A DNA stretch of 41,390 nt from NCBI GenBank assembly GCA_036897095.1, contig JAYMSP010000782.1, positions 1-41,390 of the forward strand, in the 5' to 3' direction. Of this stretch, positions 10,483 through 24,500 are shown one piece after another. The position numbers were made by a program, and so were the translations under genes. The notes under the pieces were generated by a model that was given only the letters and a program-made list of their open reading frames with translations, was not told where the DNA came from and ran no database searches. The stretch comes from Plantago elongata (Eukaryota; Streptophyta; Magnoliopsida; Lamiales; Plantaginaceae). Within the stretch, counting starts at the first letter, position 1, and the number at the start of each line of letters is the position of its first letter.

Positions 10483-12702
10483 ACCATTAATTTACGAATT
10501 CTGATAATCATGTAGTGCCACATTAATCTACTATTTTGGATGATTATCATTATGTGCCAATAATATTGGTGTTTTGGTTGGATTTTGTCACTTATACTAT
10601 TGATCTTCAATTTTAAGTTAGATGTTATGTATCTAGATTCTCTCTATCATGGATTGTGATTCAGGATATTGGTCTTTGTGCTGTTATCGTTGAATTTTGT
10701 TTTACTGAATTGGTTCTTATCTTTTTGTTCCAAGGTTATTCAATCTCATTGTTGTCTATATTATGCATTATCTTGAGTTAATCCGCTTGTTTTCTTTTAT
10801 GATGCTTCTATCTGTGTATGTTTTTTCTACCTTAAGTGCTTTGTTAAGCATGATTCTTTCATGATGCCTTGATCCGTGTAAGATTTTTCTGCCTAGAAGT
10901 GTTCTCATCTTGAATGAATATGAATTAAGGCATTATTGTTAGTAACATAATGTGTCATGACTTATCAAGTCGGAAGGGTATCTTCTCTATATTATCGTTC
11001 CTGGTGGAGATATTATTACTGATGTTTGAAAGTTTGGTGTTGATTGCATCAATTCTAAATATAATCTCTGATCAGGAAGCATTTGAACTTCAGTGTTCCA
11101 CATGTTTTCTTATGAGTTTTAGTATTCATCTTATATCTTAATGGTGTCTTTTAAGTAACACAATAATTGTTCCCATTTTCTCAAATTCATCTAGACTTGT
11201 TCACTAGTGATTTTGATTCTAATCTGGACAGTAGACCAATTATAATGAAGTAGGTCAATGTTTGTGTCAGTTGTCCTGTGCTTGTAGATGAACTGAACTG
11301 TTTTCTTTAAACTACTAATGCTGATAGTTTTCTCGAATTCGAATTATATGAGTATTTGTTTCTGGAATTTGTAAGTATTTGATGTTTTGCCAGATCACTC
11401 TAAACTATTCAGGTTCAGTAATTGAGTTACCAATTGTGCACCCAGATTATTAATGATAACATTTTAGTACTTGTTTTTTGGTTCCTCCCATGCTGTTGCT
11501 TGTAATACCTAATAGTATGATTTAGGGACTGATTGATATAGAATTTGAGTGGTCTTTTTCAATTGAAATTGAGTTTTTTTAACAAAATATTCGATTTGAG
11601 TGGGGGAGGTGGTCGCTCCAACGGTACAACAACCAGGGCCTAATCATTTTTAATGAACCCTGTTTCAAGACCAAACAATGCATCAGTGTATATCTTTTAG
11701 TTGACATAGGCATTGCTTGCTCTGTTTGGGACCTTATACTCGTTCTGTTTATGAAACTAATCTTCGTCTTCGCCACTGTTTATCCTCGTTGGCCTTGTCC
11801 GTCTGCAACTAGTTCTTAGACAATGCACTTTTGAACTTTCCTTCCTATTGTCGTCGCCCTTTGGTTGTCCTTTGCTTTTTAAACTTTCTTTTGTTTTAAT
11901 CCACATGTGCCACAAGTTTGATCAAATCGATGCAATTGCAGTACTTAAACCTGAGGTCGCCAACAATCTATTACCCTTAAACTGCAAACAAGTCTAAACA
12001 TTGTAGTTTCTCAGACCAGAATATCTTCTGATGAATAGACAACGTTGCCTCGACAGCTAAAGTGCATTTATAATTTTGCTTACTGGAATTATGTTATCTG
12101 AAAATTTGCTCCTAATCGGAGAAACACCTCGTGGACCGAATTTAGTAGACCAGGTGCTGAACTCAAATAAAAAAAGAAAAGAGAATCCAAGGAAAAATTG
12201 GACGGCCGGATCATCTTTTCTCAGCACTACTACTTTACTGATACCACAACTGTTCTAGAAATAGGGCTTGCAATCGGCATCAAAATTTATCAATACCTAT
12301 AGTAATCATTGAGACGGATGGATGGAGCATTGAAGACTCTAAAATTCACTACATTTCCAGAGCATTACCACTAACAAAATTATAGTTGAAGATGACATAA
12401 CCTAAGTCAAAACATCATACAAGCCAGTTTGATAATCAGTAGAAAAGAAATACTAGGTATTCATACAAGTGGTGCACGAGTTCAACGAGACAACATCCAA
12501 CTACAGCAAGCACTCTCTTACATGCCACAAAGTTTGTTTTAACATGTTCAGGTCCCTCAAAACTCACTCTCACTTGTGGCTGCTATATACACACACATCA
12601 CATTCTATTCATACACACCTATCAACTAGCCGAACACATAATTCCTAGTTGACAAATAAACTTTCAATTATCAATACCACAAAGCATCACAACCAGACAG
12701 CC
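10483..12702. other. 2.2-kb intergenic region, one MITE, no gene
   Basis: Apart from the MITE at 11525-11640, the sequence is T-rich without coherent coding frames. The last part (about 12480-12702) should contain the promoter and leader of the ADH-like gene. Short frames at 10950-11141, 11579-11776 and 12076-12258 show no family resemblance. Confidence 0.5.
11525..11640. mobile_element. MITE family member, copy 2
   Basis: This copy begins GGGACTGATTGATATAGAAT and ends caaccagggcc. It aligns end to end with the element at 3204-3318 at roughly 80-85% identity by eye. The bases just outside extend the inverted repeat (ATGATTTAGGG on the left, CCTAATCAT on the right). Confidence 0.7.
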
Positions 12703-14361
12703 ATGTCAACAGACACCATCATCTGCAGAGGTTGGTTCGGTTCCTTCATCTCCTTCTGCTTATGTATATACGTCTCTGTAACTGTTGTTTGCATGCAGCT
12801 GTCGTGCTTTGGAAGGAGAATGAAGCTCCGAAACTGGAAGAGATACATGTAGATGCACCAAAACAAGGAGAAGTCCGCGTAAAGATGTTGTATGCTAGTA
12901 TCTGCCACACCGATGTCCTCGGTTTGAAAGGCTTTCCTACGGTATATATATATATATATATATATATATGCAAATATTTGCTCGCCTTGTCTATGTGCAT
13001 TACTAATGTGTTTTGGTTTCAGCCGATGTTTCCCAGAGTTCTTGGGCATGAAGGTGTTGGGTAAGCTACTAACAGTAATCGTTGCTAATCCAGAATTATG
13101 TGTGTCTAACGAGTGAATGATTTTCTGCAGTACGATAGAAAGTGTTGGCGAAGGAGTAAAGGAACTCGAAAAAGGAGACATTGTCATTCCATCTTACCTA
13201 GGAGAGTGCGGTCACTGTGAGAATTGCAGCTCTGGTAAAACAAATCTATGCCAAACCTATCCTCTCCAAGCTTTCACAGGCACAATGCCGTCGGATGGCA
13301 CAACAAGGATGTTGGTTCGAGGCCAACCATTATATCACTTCCTCAGCTGCTCCACCTGGTCTGAATACACAGTTGTGGATGCCAACTACGTAGTCAAGAT
13401 CGACCCACGAGTAGCTCTTCCGCACGCCAGCTTCCTTTCATGTGGTTTCACGACAGGATTCGGAGCTGTGTGGAAAGAAGCTAAAGTTCACAAAGGATCC
13501 AGTGTTGCCGTCGTGGGTCTCGGCGCTGTAGGATTGGGAGTGAGTATTTCTGTACAACTTTTTAATTTCAGATAGTGAAAGTATCTGATGTTCAACAATT
13601 CATTAATGAAATGCAAGGTCATAGAGGGGGCTCGAGTTCATGGAGCAGGCCGTATTATTGGAATTGACATAAACGAAAGCAAACAAGCAGTGGGAGAGGG
13701 ATTTGGAATGACAGATTTCATAAATCCAAAAAACTTTCCTGACAAGTCCATCTCAGAACTGGTTAAAGAACTTACCGGAGGCGTGGGAGTCGACTACAGC
13801 TTTGAGTGCACTGGGATTCCAAGCATGGTTAACGAGGCTCTTGAAACCACAAAAGTGGTATGCCCTAATGCAAAACTAAGAACACATAATGCATCATTAG
13901 TTTATATAGCCCATTATGCATAAATCAAGTTCATGGATCATCTCTACAGGGGATAGGTAAAATGATGATGCTTGGGGCAGGAACAGATAAAAGCGTGGAG
14001 ATCGACTTCGTAACATTACTGAGTTGCAGGACATTCAAATATGCAGTATTTGGTGGGGTTAAGGTCCAATCTGACCTTCCTGTTGTCATAGGCAAATGCA
14101 TCAATAAGGTCAGCTTCTTTTTATCATAACCTGCTAAAACTGATAGCCCTTAAGGCCTTAAGGGTACATGACAAATGTGCTAGAAACCAGATTCATGTCA
14201 CTTATCACATGTAATCTAATCATTCATATGTTTTCCTGTCCTTGCAGGAAATTCAGAACTTAGACGGTCTCCTGACACATCAAGTTCAGCTCGAAGAAAT
14301 AAACAAGTCATTTGAACTGCTCAAGGAACCAGAATGTGTCAAAGTTCTAATCAACTTTTGA
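12703..14361 (+). CDS. Zinc-dependent alcohol dehydrogenase-like protein (MDR family), seven exons, 376 aa
   Basis: Exons: 12703-12730, 12799-12941, 13023-13060, 13131-13539, 13618-13857, 13950-14108 and 14248-14361. Every intron is GT-AG and the frame stays open to TGA at 14359. It should be a cytosolic NAD-dependent dehydrogenase that interconverts alcohols and aldehydes. Catalytic zinc ligands C45, H66 and C174 are present (ICHTD, GHEGVG, SCGFTTG). The structural zinc lobe has C96, C99, C102 and C110. The Rossmann motif GLGAVG is at 199-204, and the IGIDIN stretch supplies the acidic residue that favours NAD over NADP. The C-terminal [12 protein letters not shown] and the GIGKMM segment depart from classical ADH1, so it belongs to the plant ADH-like group (possibly ADH-like 7) and its substrate cannot be read from sequence. 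The intron 2 donor runs straight into a (TA)13 microsatellite. Confidence 0.93.
12942..12970. repeat. (TA)13 microsatellite overlapping a splice donor
   Basis: The donor GT of ADH-like intron 2 (12942-12943) is followed without a break by thirteen TA units up to 12968. Slippage would not change the GT itself but alters donor positions +3 to +6 and intron length. Confidence 0.9.
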
Positions 14362-14770
14362 ATTCTTACAGAAAGATTACAAGATCTGTTATTTCATAAT
14401 ATCATCACATTGCTTTTTTTTAAGTCATCTCATAAATCGTAAAAGACAATGTATTCAACACATACGAAAATTTATTGCGGCTTTTTAATAGAAATTTATT
14501 GACGTTATAAGACTGCAAAAGAGAAGTTCAGCCAGCATCACAAAATGCTAAGGTTGATCATATCAGAGTGCAATTCATTAAGTCACAGACTCACATGCCA
14601 TAGATGATGAAGAAGCTCAATTAACAGTGTATCATATTTGGAAGTGAAAATTAGAAAACAAGTTTTCTATGATTATTTTCTGTAACTACAACAATAGGAA
14701 ACAATAACATTTCGAGTAGCCCATCCCATCTGTGGGCTAAACCAGGACCCAGAAGACAAGTGTGACACGA
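14362..14770. other. 409-bp gap between two convergent genes
   Basis: The ADH-like gene (+) and the plastid membrane protein gene (-) end towards each other here, so both 3' untranslated regions and polyadenylation sites must lie in this space. Several AATAAT/AATAAA-like words are present. I see no other feature. Confidence 0.6.
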
Positions 14771-16460
14771 TCATAGGGTTTCGCCAAAGCCATCATATTC
14801 GGGCTGGGTCTCAACTGGGATCTTTTGTGAATTTTTACCTCCTCTAAACTTGGACGAGACCTTCTCTAAAGCAGAGTTGAGTTGTCCTATTTTCTTATGC
14901 AACATCTGCCATTTCTGAATTTATTGCACAATCATAAGATAGGAGAACAAAGATTTAGTGATGCCTGATAAGTTATGAAAATCACAAATAACAACTGACC
15001 TCTACGCCTTCATCATAGTAGACTGGTCGCCTGGGTCTCGTAAAGCCAAACTCATTTTCCTTTGCCAAAGCTTTTCGTATCTAATCATAGGAGAAATAGA
15101 AGAACGGATAGATAAAATGAATACTGAAGCACAGAACATTAAGGCAATCATGAAAGAATCTACAGAGTGAATACAAGGACTAACATATACACACTCAGGT
15201 TACATGAAATTCAAAACACACCTTCGGACCAAAAAAAAGACCAAGTGTGCCAAATATAGCACCTCCAAGAACAAAACCAGCTACGAAATCAGCATCACCT
15301 CCATCACTGCTATCCTTGCTATCAGAAAGGAAAAGTCGTAAAAATATGATTAACTGCTCATGTCAAATGAAAGCTTATATCAATCATTGAAAAGATCGAA
15401 CCTTAAGTAGATAGACCATCAAACTATGATTAACTGCTTGTGTCTAATGAAAGGATAAAACAACTTCATGGTATCAACTTCCTAGGACCATCTCCACAAG
15501 CACCATCAGTAATAAACCTCTCTTTATAAAACAACATCTTCATTGAAATGTACAAACTACTAATATTGAAAAAATAAAAGTACAAAACTCACCTGAAAAA
15601 AATGTCAAAATTACTTCAAGAAGAAAAAGAATGAACATGTGAGCTTTAAGACAGAGTAAACTCCACCAGAAACACGTTAATAAAGTTAGTTCAACCTTAA
15701 ACAGATACACAATTAGAGTTCTGTCATGTCCACATTTTAACAGGAGAAACAATTCCTCTATATTAATATCTCGTTCGAGTCTCCAAAGTAGTAGTAATAA
15801 TGTAACCATTCAAAACATGAGACACAGCCTCATCTTCAAACAGTATACCAAAAATCACTGCCTGTGTCTAATGAAAGCATAAACCAAACAGTTTTCGAAA
15901 AGACAACCAACTTCGCAACTTTTAAACACACATACACGAAGAGTAATGTACTTATGTTATGATCACATTTTTCATAGCAGAAACGATCCCTTATCTCGTT
16001 CAATTCCCGAACGTAGCAGCAATAGTCGTAATCTAACCAATATAACAAGAGTTGCCTAATCTAAGTAATCATGTCATTTTGAACAATCTACTATATTTCA
16101 AAGAGATTAAAAAAAAAAAAAAGAACAATTGGTGAAAAGAAGCATCAAACATACTTGTACTCAGCACGGACAGACAAATCCCGCTTAATTTGAGAACGCA
16201 TAGGCTTGTTGCTCTGAAAACTTATCATAGATTTTCCCACAGAAACACCAGACTTCGAAGACAGACTACCAACGCCATTTCCTCCTGTCACAGTAACCAA
16301 TAAATAAAAAAATAAAAAGAATAGCCATATTCCAACATAGCTAGGCTAGAGCAGATCAGGAAAGCAAATGAGAACAACGATATATTGATTAATGGAGTAA
16401 TGAAAGCAAAATGTGAGGATAATTACCAGAAATTGAGACGGGAACAACGGAAGTTGCCAT
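14771..16460 (-). CDS. Plastid-targeted small membrane protein (YtxH-like, At1g42960 type), five exons, 161 aa
   Basis: Minus-strand exons in order: 16460-16427, 16284-16155, 15318-15222, 15080-15000 and 14914-14771. All introns are GT-AG and the stop is TGA at 14773-14771. Residues 1 to about 50 are rich in Ser/Val/Gly/Lys with almost no acids, like a chloroplast transit peptide, ending near SVRAEY. One transmembrane helix follows at about 66-84 with glycine-zipper spacing (G69, G73, G74, G78). Next comes a basic/acidic stretch with RRPVYYDEG, then a helical region (about 115-145) that could pair as a coiled coil, and an acidic tail. The layout and the VAGF-LGGA-FGTL motif match the plant proteins annotated as located in the chloroplast inner membrane. 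The molecular role is unknown; the identification is by family likeness from memory. Confidence 0.8.
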
Positions 16461-18505
16461 TGAAGTTGAGAATAGAACGGAAAATGGAATTGGGATTTGG
16501 GAATTGAGTTTAATTGTTAATTACAGATTACAATGGATGAGAAAACAAGGTGAAGAATTGGATTGATTTGGTTTGATTATTGCGTATAGTTGTGATTGTA
16601 TTGATATAATCGATCTACCATTTGAGCTCATCTCATTGTCTTCCTCTCACTCTCTTGTTTGTAACGAAACGGTGCTCTGCAACTTGACCCGGACACGTGC
16701 TATTTGGTTTTGGTCGACCTCATTCGGATAAAATTTACTATACGACGACGTTGTTTTAGCAATTAGTATGTACACCTTCAACCCGGAAATTTATATATAT
16801 TTCCGTATAAACACATAGTTAAAAATAATTTCTGTATTTAAAAGTAGTATAGAAATTCATTTATAAGTCATTTTTCTCGTGACCGACTACTTTACCATTA
16901 TTTGTGCAGATTCTACTTGTATGACGTCTAAATACATCCTTCTAATTTTATGTTTTGGTTATGCTCTTTCTTCGTTTTTCTTGGAATCTTTTGACTAGAG
17001 TGGTCAACCATTAATAGTTGACTAAGCGATAAAATATACAAAATTCAGAACTAAATAATCTTACGCTATCATTTTATTTTTGGACTATGTGGAAGAACAA
17101 ATGAGATATGTTTAATTTGTTGGAGGACGATGAATTAGAGGGGGACAAGAAGCATATTTGATCTCAAGTTCGATGAAATGTGGCAGACACGATATTCATT
17201 CATTAATGACGATGTAGGAAAACGACAAAGATTCTTCGTGTTATTTTGCTGGTTGTGATTTGAATTTTTCATACAATATATTATTTCTATATCTCATATA
17301 TTAATTTAGATTACAAAGCTAGATTTCTCCATTGAATGTCCATATATGAAAAGTTTCCTCTTTTGTATGCAGTTTAGTTATAACTTCGAAGTTGGTTATT
17401 AAATTGGAATTGATTACTTCTAGTATAAATAGGACAAGTTCTTATTTGTAAACTTATTAATTCACTCATGTACTTTGAAATTTGAATCTCTGTTTAATCA
17501 TCTATACTAGTATTTCCTTCCTGATTTAGTCATTAAGTTCACATATAAAGTACATATAATTGGAGTTGAATTTCTTTGGATTACTAAGCAAAACACTCCC
17601 AATAACTCAAAAAGTACTGTAGTGGTATTCACTAATTTACCATTCCAACATAAACCTACACCTGCTAAATTCTCCAATTCTTATTACTGCTCATATACGC
17701 CATTTCAACGAAGATTTCAACTTAGTTCCACAAATTTATAGTATTAGTATCTTTTAAATATCCGCAGTTTACATATTATCTGACATCTATGTTCAGCAAG
17801 TCTGAGCTGAATATGTATAGTTTATGATATCACAAACAATACAACAGTCACTAAATAAACTAATTTTGGTAAAGAATTGGGCTAAGCTATGTATCTTATA
17901 TACCGAATGCATGAAATCTGGCAATTCCCATGATAGCCGTGTCAGCAGTAAGCATCGACTCTAGTATCTTCTTCAACCACCAGAAACACACATGATGTTT
18001 ACCCCATAGCAGAAACTTTTAAGATGTCACTTGCTCATAGGTCTCGTCTCTTCTCTTGTCAATACCCAGCCGATTCAACATAGTACAGAATAAGTATACT
18101 TCCACTGAGTAAATGCCCAAAACATGCTTAAATCAAACATGTGAAGCGAGAATGTGATGATGATATGAGAAAACCTTAACATGCCTATGGCTGCTCAATA
18201 GAAAAAAAATAGACGCCATCATGGGTGACAATGGTGAGTCCCCAAGTTCTTTGATAATCTGAAAAAGAAAGGGAAATGATAAGATTAGTGAGTTAAGGGT
18301 GCAATCAAAGTGTGTTAGTATAACATACATACCTTCTAAAGAATCTGGCAATGCTCACTCAGGCCCAATCATCGGTTATCTACCATATAGGCTTGAATGC
18401 TATCAATATCCTACCTACAAAACCTGAGGCCCTTCCTTGCAACAAATCAGAGAGCAGGATCTATTATGCTTCTGAAGTTGGAAAATGATTACATTGCACG
18501 GCGGA
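16461..18505. other. 2-kb intergenic region between two minus-strand genes
   Basis: The first 250 bases hold the promoter and leader of the plastid membrane protein gene. The end nearest 18505 is the 3' region of the Mfd-like gene. In between the DNA is AT-rich, with no gene, clear repeat family or RNA gene recognised. A 72-codon frame at 18133-18351 (-) is not supported. Confidence 0.5.
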
Positions 18506-21500
18506 CTAATATTTTATCAAGGCTGGTAATGAAGCATAAAGTTCCCCTAAACACTGGAAGATCCAGTTCAGTAGTTGTTCTCTCGGTAATTCCAGAAACA
18601 GCTCAGCCTAAATAACAAGAAAGCATAGAAATGAAATATTTTTGAAGAAAGGTTAATGCAAGAAAGATATTTCTCAATTTCACTCCATTATCGACTAATT
18701 AATTCCAAATAATAGGTGCTGCTACATACCTTAATAGACCCATCCTCAAAAACAAGAGAATTTCGGTATGCTTCAGAAGTCATTGAATCTCTCATCATGT
18801 TGAAAACCCTTTTACTCATATTTGTTTTCATGCCAATCATCTTACCGGAAGCATATATTTTAGCAATGCCTATATCTGCAGCCATTCTCTTGACGTATAG
18901 CTTTTTCAACATGATCTCCATGGAGTAAGGCTCTTTCCCATATTGCCGGCGCAGGTTCTCAGTGAACTGAATCAGCTCCCATATGTTTTTCTCAGAAGCT
19001 TTCTCAGCATCATTTATAATTTCCATGGGATTCTCCAGATAATTTATATATTCAGATGGTAGAAGAGGGTTTATATTCATATCCAGCTGCACAGACGGAA
19101 ATAATCATTTTTTTGGTGCATTAAGTGAGACGTGCAGCATGAAAATATTTCCGGACCGAACATGTATTAAATTGAAATTACCTGCACTGAATGGTAGGGG
19201 ACAGGCAGCACACGGAATTCATCAACCTGGAAGTTCAGAATACAGTGAACTATTATTAAGCAGTTCAACAATACAGGAATAAGCTCCAGAGTAAACTGCT
19301 AAATCTAAAAACGGTCTTTATAGATACCTTAGAGTTAGCAATACAATGAGTCAATGAGCATTAAGAAACATAGTAGTTCAATCCCCAACTGTAAAGGTCT
19401 TAAAAGATCACATAGCAATGAAATCTAAAATCCCACATACCTTGGACAGGCTTTCAAACAGCATTTCAAAGAAAAGGTCAATCCCGACGTTCCCTACATC
19501 TCCTGTTTGTTGCTCCCCAAAGATATTCCCAAAGCCTCTAATTCCCATGTCCCTTTCTGCAAGTTGAAAACCTTGGCCTAGATCTCGACATTCTTCAAGA
19601 GCAGCAAGCCTCTCCTGAAGTGTCAATTTGCACAAACAATTTAGACGACATATTGACATGGAGTTTGTTTAATATCTGCAATATGGTGGAATAAGAGAGC
19701 TGCATTTGTTGATTCAAGAAAATTCTTCCAACCGATGGTAATAAGAAAGTGAAGAAGACATACAAGTGCTAATTCTGATAACAGAGACTTGTCCGGGTAG
19801 AATAAGTATGCATGAGCCTCCTTATATGACCGACCCACTCTTCCTCGCAACTAGACATTGAAGAACATGTTGATGATGATCCCAGATAAAAATCCTTTTA
19901 AATTTAATAAGTGCCACAAATGAGAGGTCAGCAGCACACAGTAGGCAAAACCTGATATAATTGTGCAAGGCCAAATTGCTGAACATCTTGAATCACAATG
20001 GTGTTCACATTTTGAATGTCAAGTCCACTTTCAACAATATTTGTACAAATCAAAATCTTAATGTCTCCACGTGAGAATCTTTCCATTGTTTCCTCAAGGT
20101 GCTTGGAGTATTGCTGCCACACAAACATAAATATGTAAATTCGTTGGTATACATAACAGTCTCAAAACAACATATTTACAGCACCATCCCATCTAAAATA
20201 AACACCTAAGCAGTTTGAATTGGACAAACCCCATGGAGTCAACCAACTGTAAATGAGAGTATAAATAAACATTTGCACTTTTAGCCTTATCATGCTCTTT
20301 GTACACCATAACTGAAAAAAAGAAAGAAGAGGGATCGCCACTAAAAAATTGACGGGGATATGTACAATTTGATAATAATAATAGAGTTCAAGTCTCGATA
20401 ACATTTAAAAGATCTACTGAGCATTACACTATTCATATGAAACATATTTTTATCACTCCAACATGGATAACAAGGATGCTTAAAGAAATTTGATCAAGAT
20501 AATACAAACTTTACAGTGCTCGTCAACAGAAGATAATGCTATAGATTCACATAAACATGTTCCCATGTTTGCCAGAAAGTTTGAATTACATTCAAACAAA
20601 TGTCAGAACGTAAAGGAAGATTACCTTTCCATGGGCTATTGCTATTTCAATGTCTGGAAAAGACTGCTCTAGGAATTCCTTAACTTCTTCAAGACCTGTG
20701 GGTGGTGCAAATATTAAACTTGTTGTTTTTGTGTGTGTGTGTGTGTCCATACAAATTGTACCTTTAATACGAGGCAGAACATAAAAAACTTGGCCACCAC
20801 GTTCCACCTCACTACCGATGGCCGATAAAACTTTCTCTTGTGTAAAAGCAGAGAGATGTGTTTTTATAGGGACCCTCTCAGGAGGTGGCGTTGTTATTAA
20901 ACTGCAGGAGGGAAAATTGGAAGTGAAATTATAAAAAATATTTTACACAAATTTGATGACATATTAGTGCTCCTAATATTCTGAAAGACAACTTGCTAGA
21001 ATTGAAGCACATGAAAATGTCAGCAAAGATAGAGGTTGACCACACGAGCAATCAAATATGTTTATATGATATCACTACATTCTCGCACATGGTAATTGGA
21101 TAAAATGCGACGTAGAGCTGGTGAGAAGAGATCAATTAATGTCTACATCGAAGAATTCTAATTTCTGACAAACACTTTCATAACTTCCCTCACTCTTTCA
21201 TAATGGCCACCTTTATATCTCTGGCATGTTCCTCTGATGAGCAAATAAAAAGAGATTGAATTTATTGAGATTACCAGAGATTACCATGCATCACGGAATC
21301 CAGCCAATGAAAAGTAGAGAGTAGAAATCAATTAATGTCTACGCAGAACAATTCCAATTTCTTACTAATACTTTTCATAAACTCCCTCACTCTTTCATAA
21401 TGGCCACCTTTAATCTCTGGCATGTTCCTCCAATGAGCAAATAAAAAGAGATTGGATTTTATTGAGATTACCTTGCATCACGGAACCCAGTCAATGATAA

Positions 21501-24500
21501 GTAAAGTGTCCTTGGGATAGGCGTTGCTGAAAGTGTTAGCACATCAACAGAGGTTTTGAAAGAAGCAATCTTCTCTTTCTGTTTTACACCAAATCTCTGG
21601 AACACAAGAAGGTATGGTAATTGGAAAAGATTCTTGAAATCTTTACAGATACAAGATCTTATATATAAATAAGTGGAGTAAAGTCAAAACTGAGTAGTAT
21701 AACTTGATACAGTTATGAAATTAAATATAGAAGGTTCAAAACTACAAACACAAAACCACATAGTTTAAAGCTAGCACTCTCAGGTCAAGCTAAAACATAT
21801 AGTTTCTGTAAAGCTAGAGATTGATGCTTCCAGAACTTTCAGAACACTCTTATAGGCATCATGTCCACACTCTGAATCAGTAGCACAATAAGTGTTCAGA
21901 TCGCAACCGTATTGTACCATATATATGTTTGATGTTTCTCTTTTAATCGTGTCATATATGAATAAAATTTTGATACTTTGAGATGAATGGCCTTTTGTTA
22001 ACACAATAATACTCAATGGTACTCGAGTGGAAAAAAATGGCATGACACTTAGGTAGAGGACAAACCTGTTCCTCATCCACAACAAGTAAACCGAGGCTGT
22101 TATATACGACACGGTCCCCCAACAGAGAATGTGTTCCAACAATGATGTCCAGATCACCACCTTTTATCCTTCGCAATAGTGTATCTTTCTCCTGCTTGGT
22201 CTTCATGATGCAACATGATTGGTCCACACAGATTGAAGTTAGAATAAGATATGTCAGTGTTATTCCTCTATCTCATAGTAGATTAGTAGCAACATATGAC
22301 ATTATATCCCTAAAAAAAGACATTAGAGAGAACCTTAACACATGAAGTGTCACTAAATCACACCCAAGAGTATAAAAGATCTTGGCAATAATTTCACAAC
22401 ACGAGATGAGAAGCATGGGTTACTAGAACCAGAGGCAGTGGAAACTCACAGAGGACAAGTACACATGATGATGAGAAACCAAGGTAAAAAATATTTATAA
22501 AAGTAATCTAAATAGGTTCAGATTTGGTTTTTCTTTTCTTTTTTTGGTTAGCCCCACCAGCTACTAGGGCTGCATGTGCAACCTAGGTTCAGTTGGAATT
22601 TCCAGTTCCAAATAAACTGGAACCTCATTTTTGGTCTGTTTTTTCCAGAACCGTTCACTTAGGTCACGGTTCCGTAACCATTGTCTTGGGTTCATGGTTC
22701 CATCTGGAAGGGTCTAAAACTACAAGCATGCACACTAAGTGTTTTTTGTGGCAGTTATAGGCACAAGTAGCTACAAAAGATACAATATCACGTGGCGCTA
22801 TCAGATTGAGGTCAGTAATGACTAGTGAGTACCATAAATTTAGCTTACCTGAAACCTACTAAGCAGTCCAACTTTAATATTCTCATATCTGGAGAATCGC
22901 TCGGAGATTACATCAAAATGCTGTTTGGCTAGAACAATGGTTGGTGCTAATACCATAGCTTGCTTTCCAGATGATACAACACAACATATGGCACGTAGTG
23001 CAACTTCAGTCTTTCCAAATCCAACATCCCCACAAATCAGTCTATCCATTGGATTAACTCTCTCGGTTAAATCCGCCTCCACATCCATGAACGCCTACGT
23101 TGAGAAATTTATAATGACAGAGAAAGTAATACCAATGAATGTCAGCTAGACAAAGATGTTTATAATATTATATGCCTAATGCAAACAATAACAGCATACA
23201 TGACTTTATTACAATGCACATCCAAAATATCCTGGGTGTAAAAAATAGGTGAAATTGGTGTACTGAAATTCCAACATGAGGAAAACTAGCCTTTATAATC
23301 TAATTATTCTAGTACAGAAAAATAAATAGTTCACACAGTCACCTGTTTTTGATCTGGAGTTGGTTTGTAAGGAAATTGAGATGCGAACTCATCCATGACA
23401 GGACTTTTTGGGTATGGTGGCCGTGTCTGTTTTAGTCTGTGTAGGTACAACTCCATCAAGTCAACAACCATTTTCTGCACAGCAACTTTACCTTTAATTC
23501 TTCTTTTCTCCCACGCACTAGTATCATTCAACTTGCTTAAAGTCCTTGGTTTTTTGGATTCATTTGGACTGAAAGTAAATGGCAAAAAAAAATTCAAATG
23601 GTTTATTTTAGTCAGTAACAAAATCATGACATATAAACATACATATAGAGCATCTGCAAAACTACCAAACACATGGCTATATAATGCAGCTCCAGTATAT
23701 GTACTTTTTCTGCGTCTGTGTGTGCCAATTTGTGCAGGTCAATACACATTTGTGTGTAGAAATACACATACAGATATCTGTACGTATGAATATGACAAAC
23801 AAAATATACTCGTACATTATTTCTATATCTCATCACCTATCTTTTCTATCTGTCTGCATAGGATTTATCATACAAGTACAACATAGAAAAATATAAACGT
23901 CTAGATAGATGTACAGAGTTACACACACACACACACACACCAGTAGGACATGTAACAATCTCATCCATGATAATCACTAATCAGGAGAATAAACTAGGCA
24001 AGTTCTTGAGTGACGTAATAAGTCAACATAACTATTGGATACTTAACTATAGGACAAAACACAAGCACTAAGTAGCATAATTCTTTGAAGTTCAATTAAC
24101 TTGTAATTAGGCAATGCTGTCCAAAGAGCACTAATAAACTTCAAGAATATTACTCCTGAGTCCTAAACCACAAGTTAAAGGAATTCCAATTCCTAATTAA
24201 CCATGAACTAAACAACACATTACAAAATGAATGTAGAGCCCCACTCACAGATTATAACGATAGAGCATTCGCGACGCCTGCTTAAGCGGCAGCTTAGCCA
24301 TCCCGTCAGCATACTCAATAAACACATACTCAATCGGCTCAGACGAATTATTCGAAACATCATACTTCACAGCCACAAATCTCCCCACACCAACTTTCTT
24401 ATGCACAACATAGTCACCAGAATGCAGACTATACGGATCCACCTTATACCCAAACGAGCCTCCCGGCCCTCCAGCACCATCTTTCTCCCCCTTAAGCTTC

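Noticed and set aside
23395..23886. 163-codon plus-strand frame in the Mfd-like gene
   Set aside because: It is the antisense of exon 2 plus intron 1 sequence; the sense strand has the conserved helicase exon.
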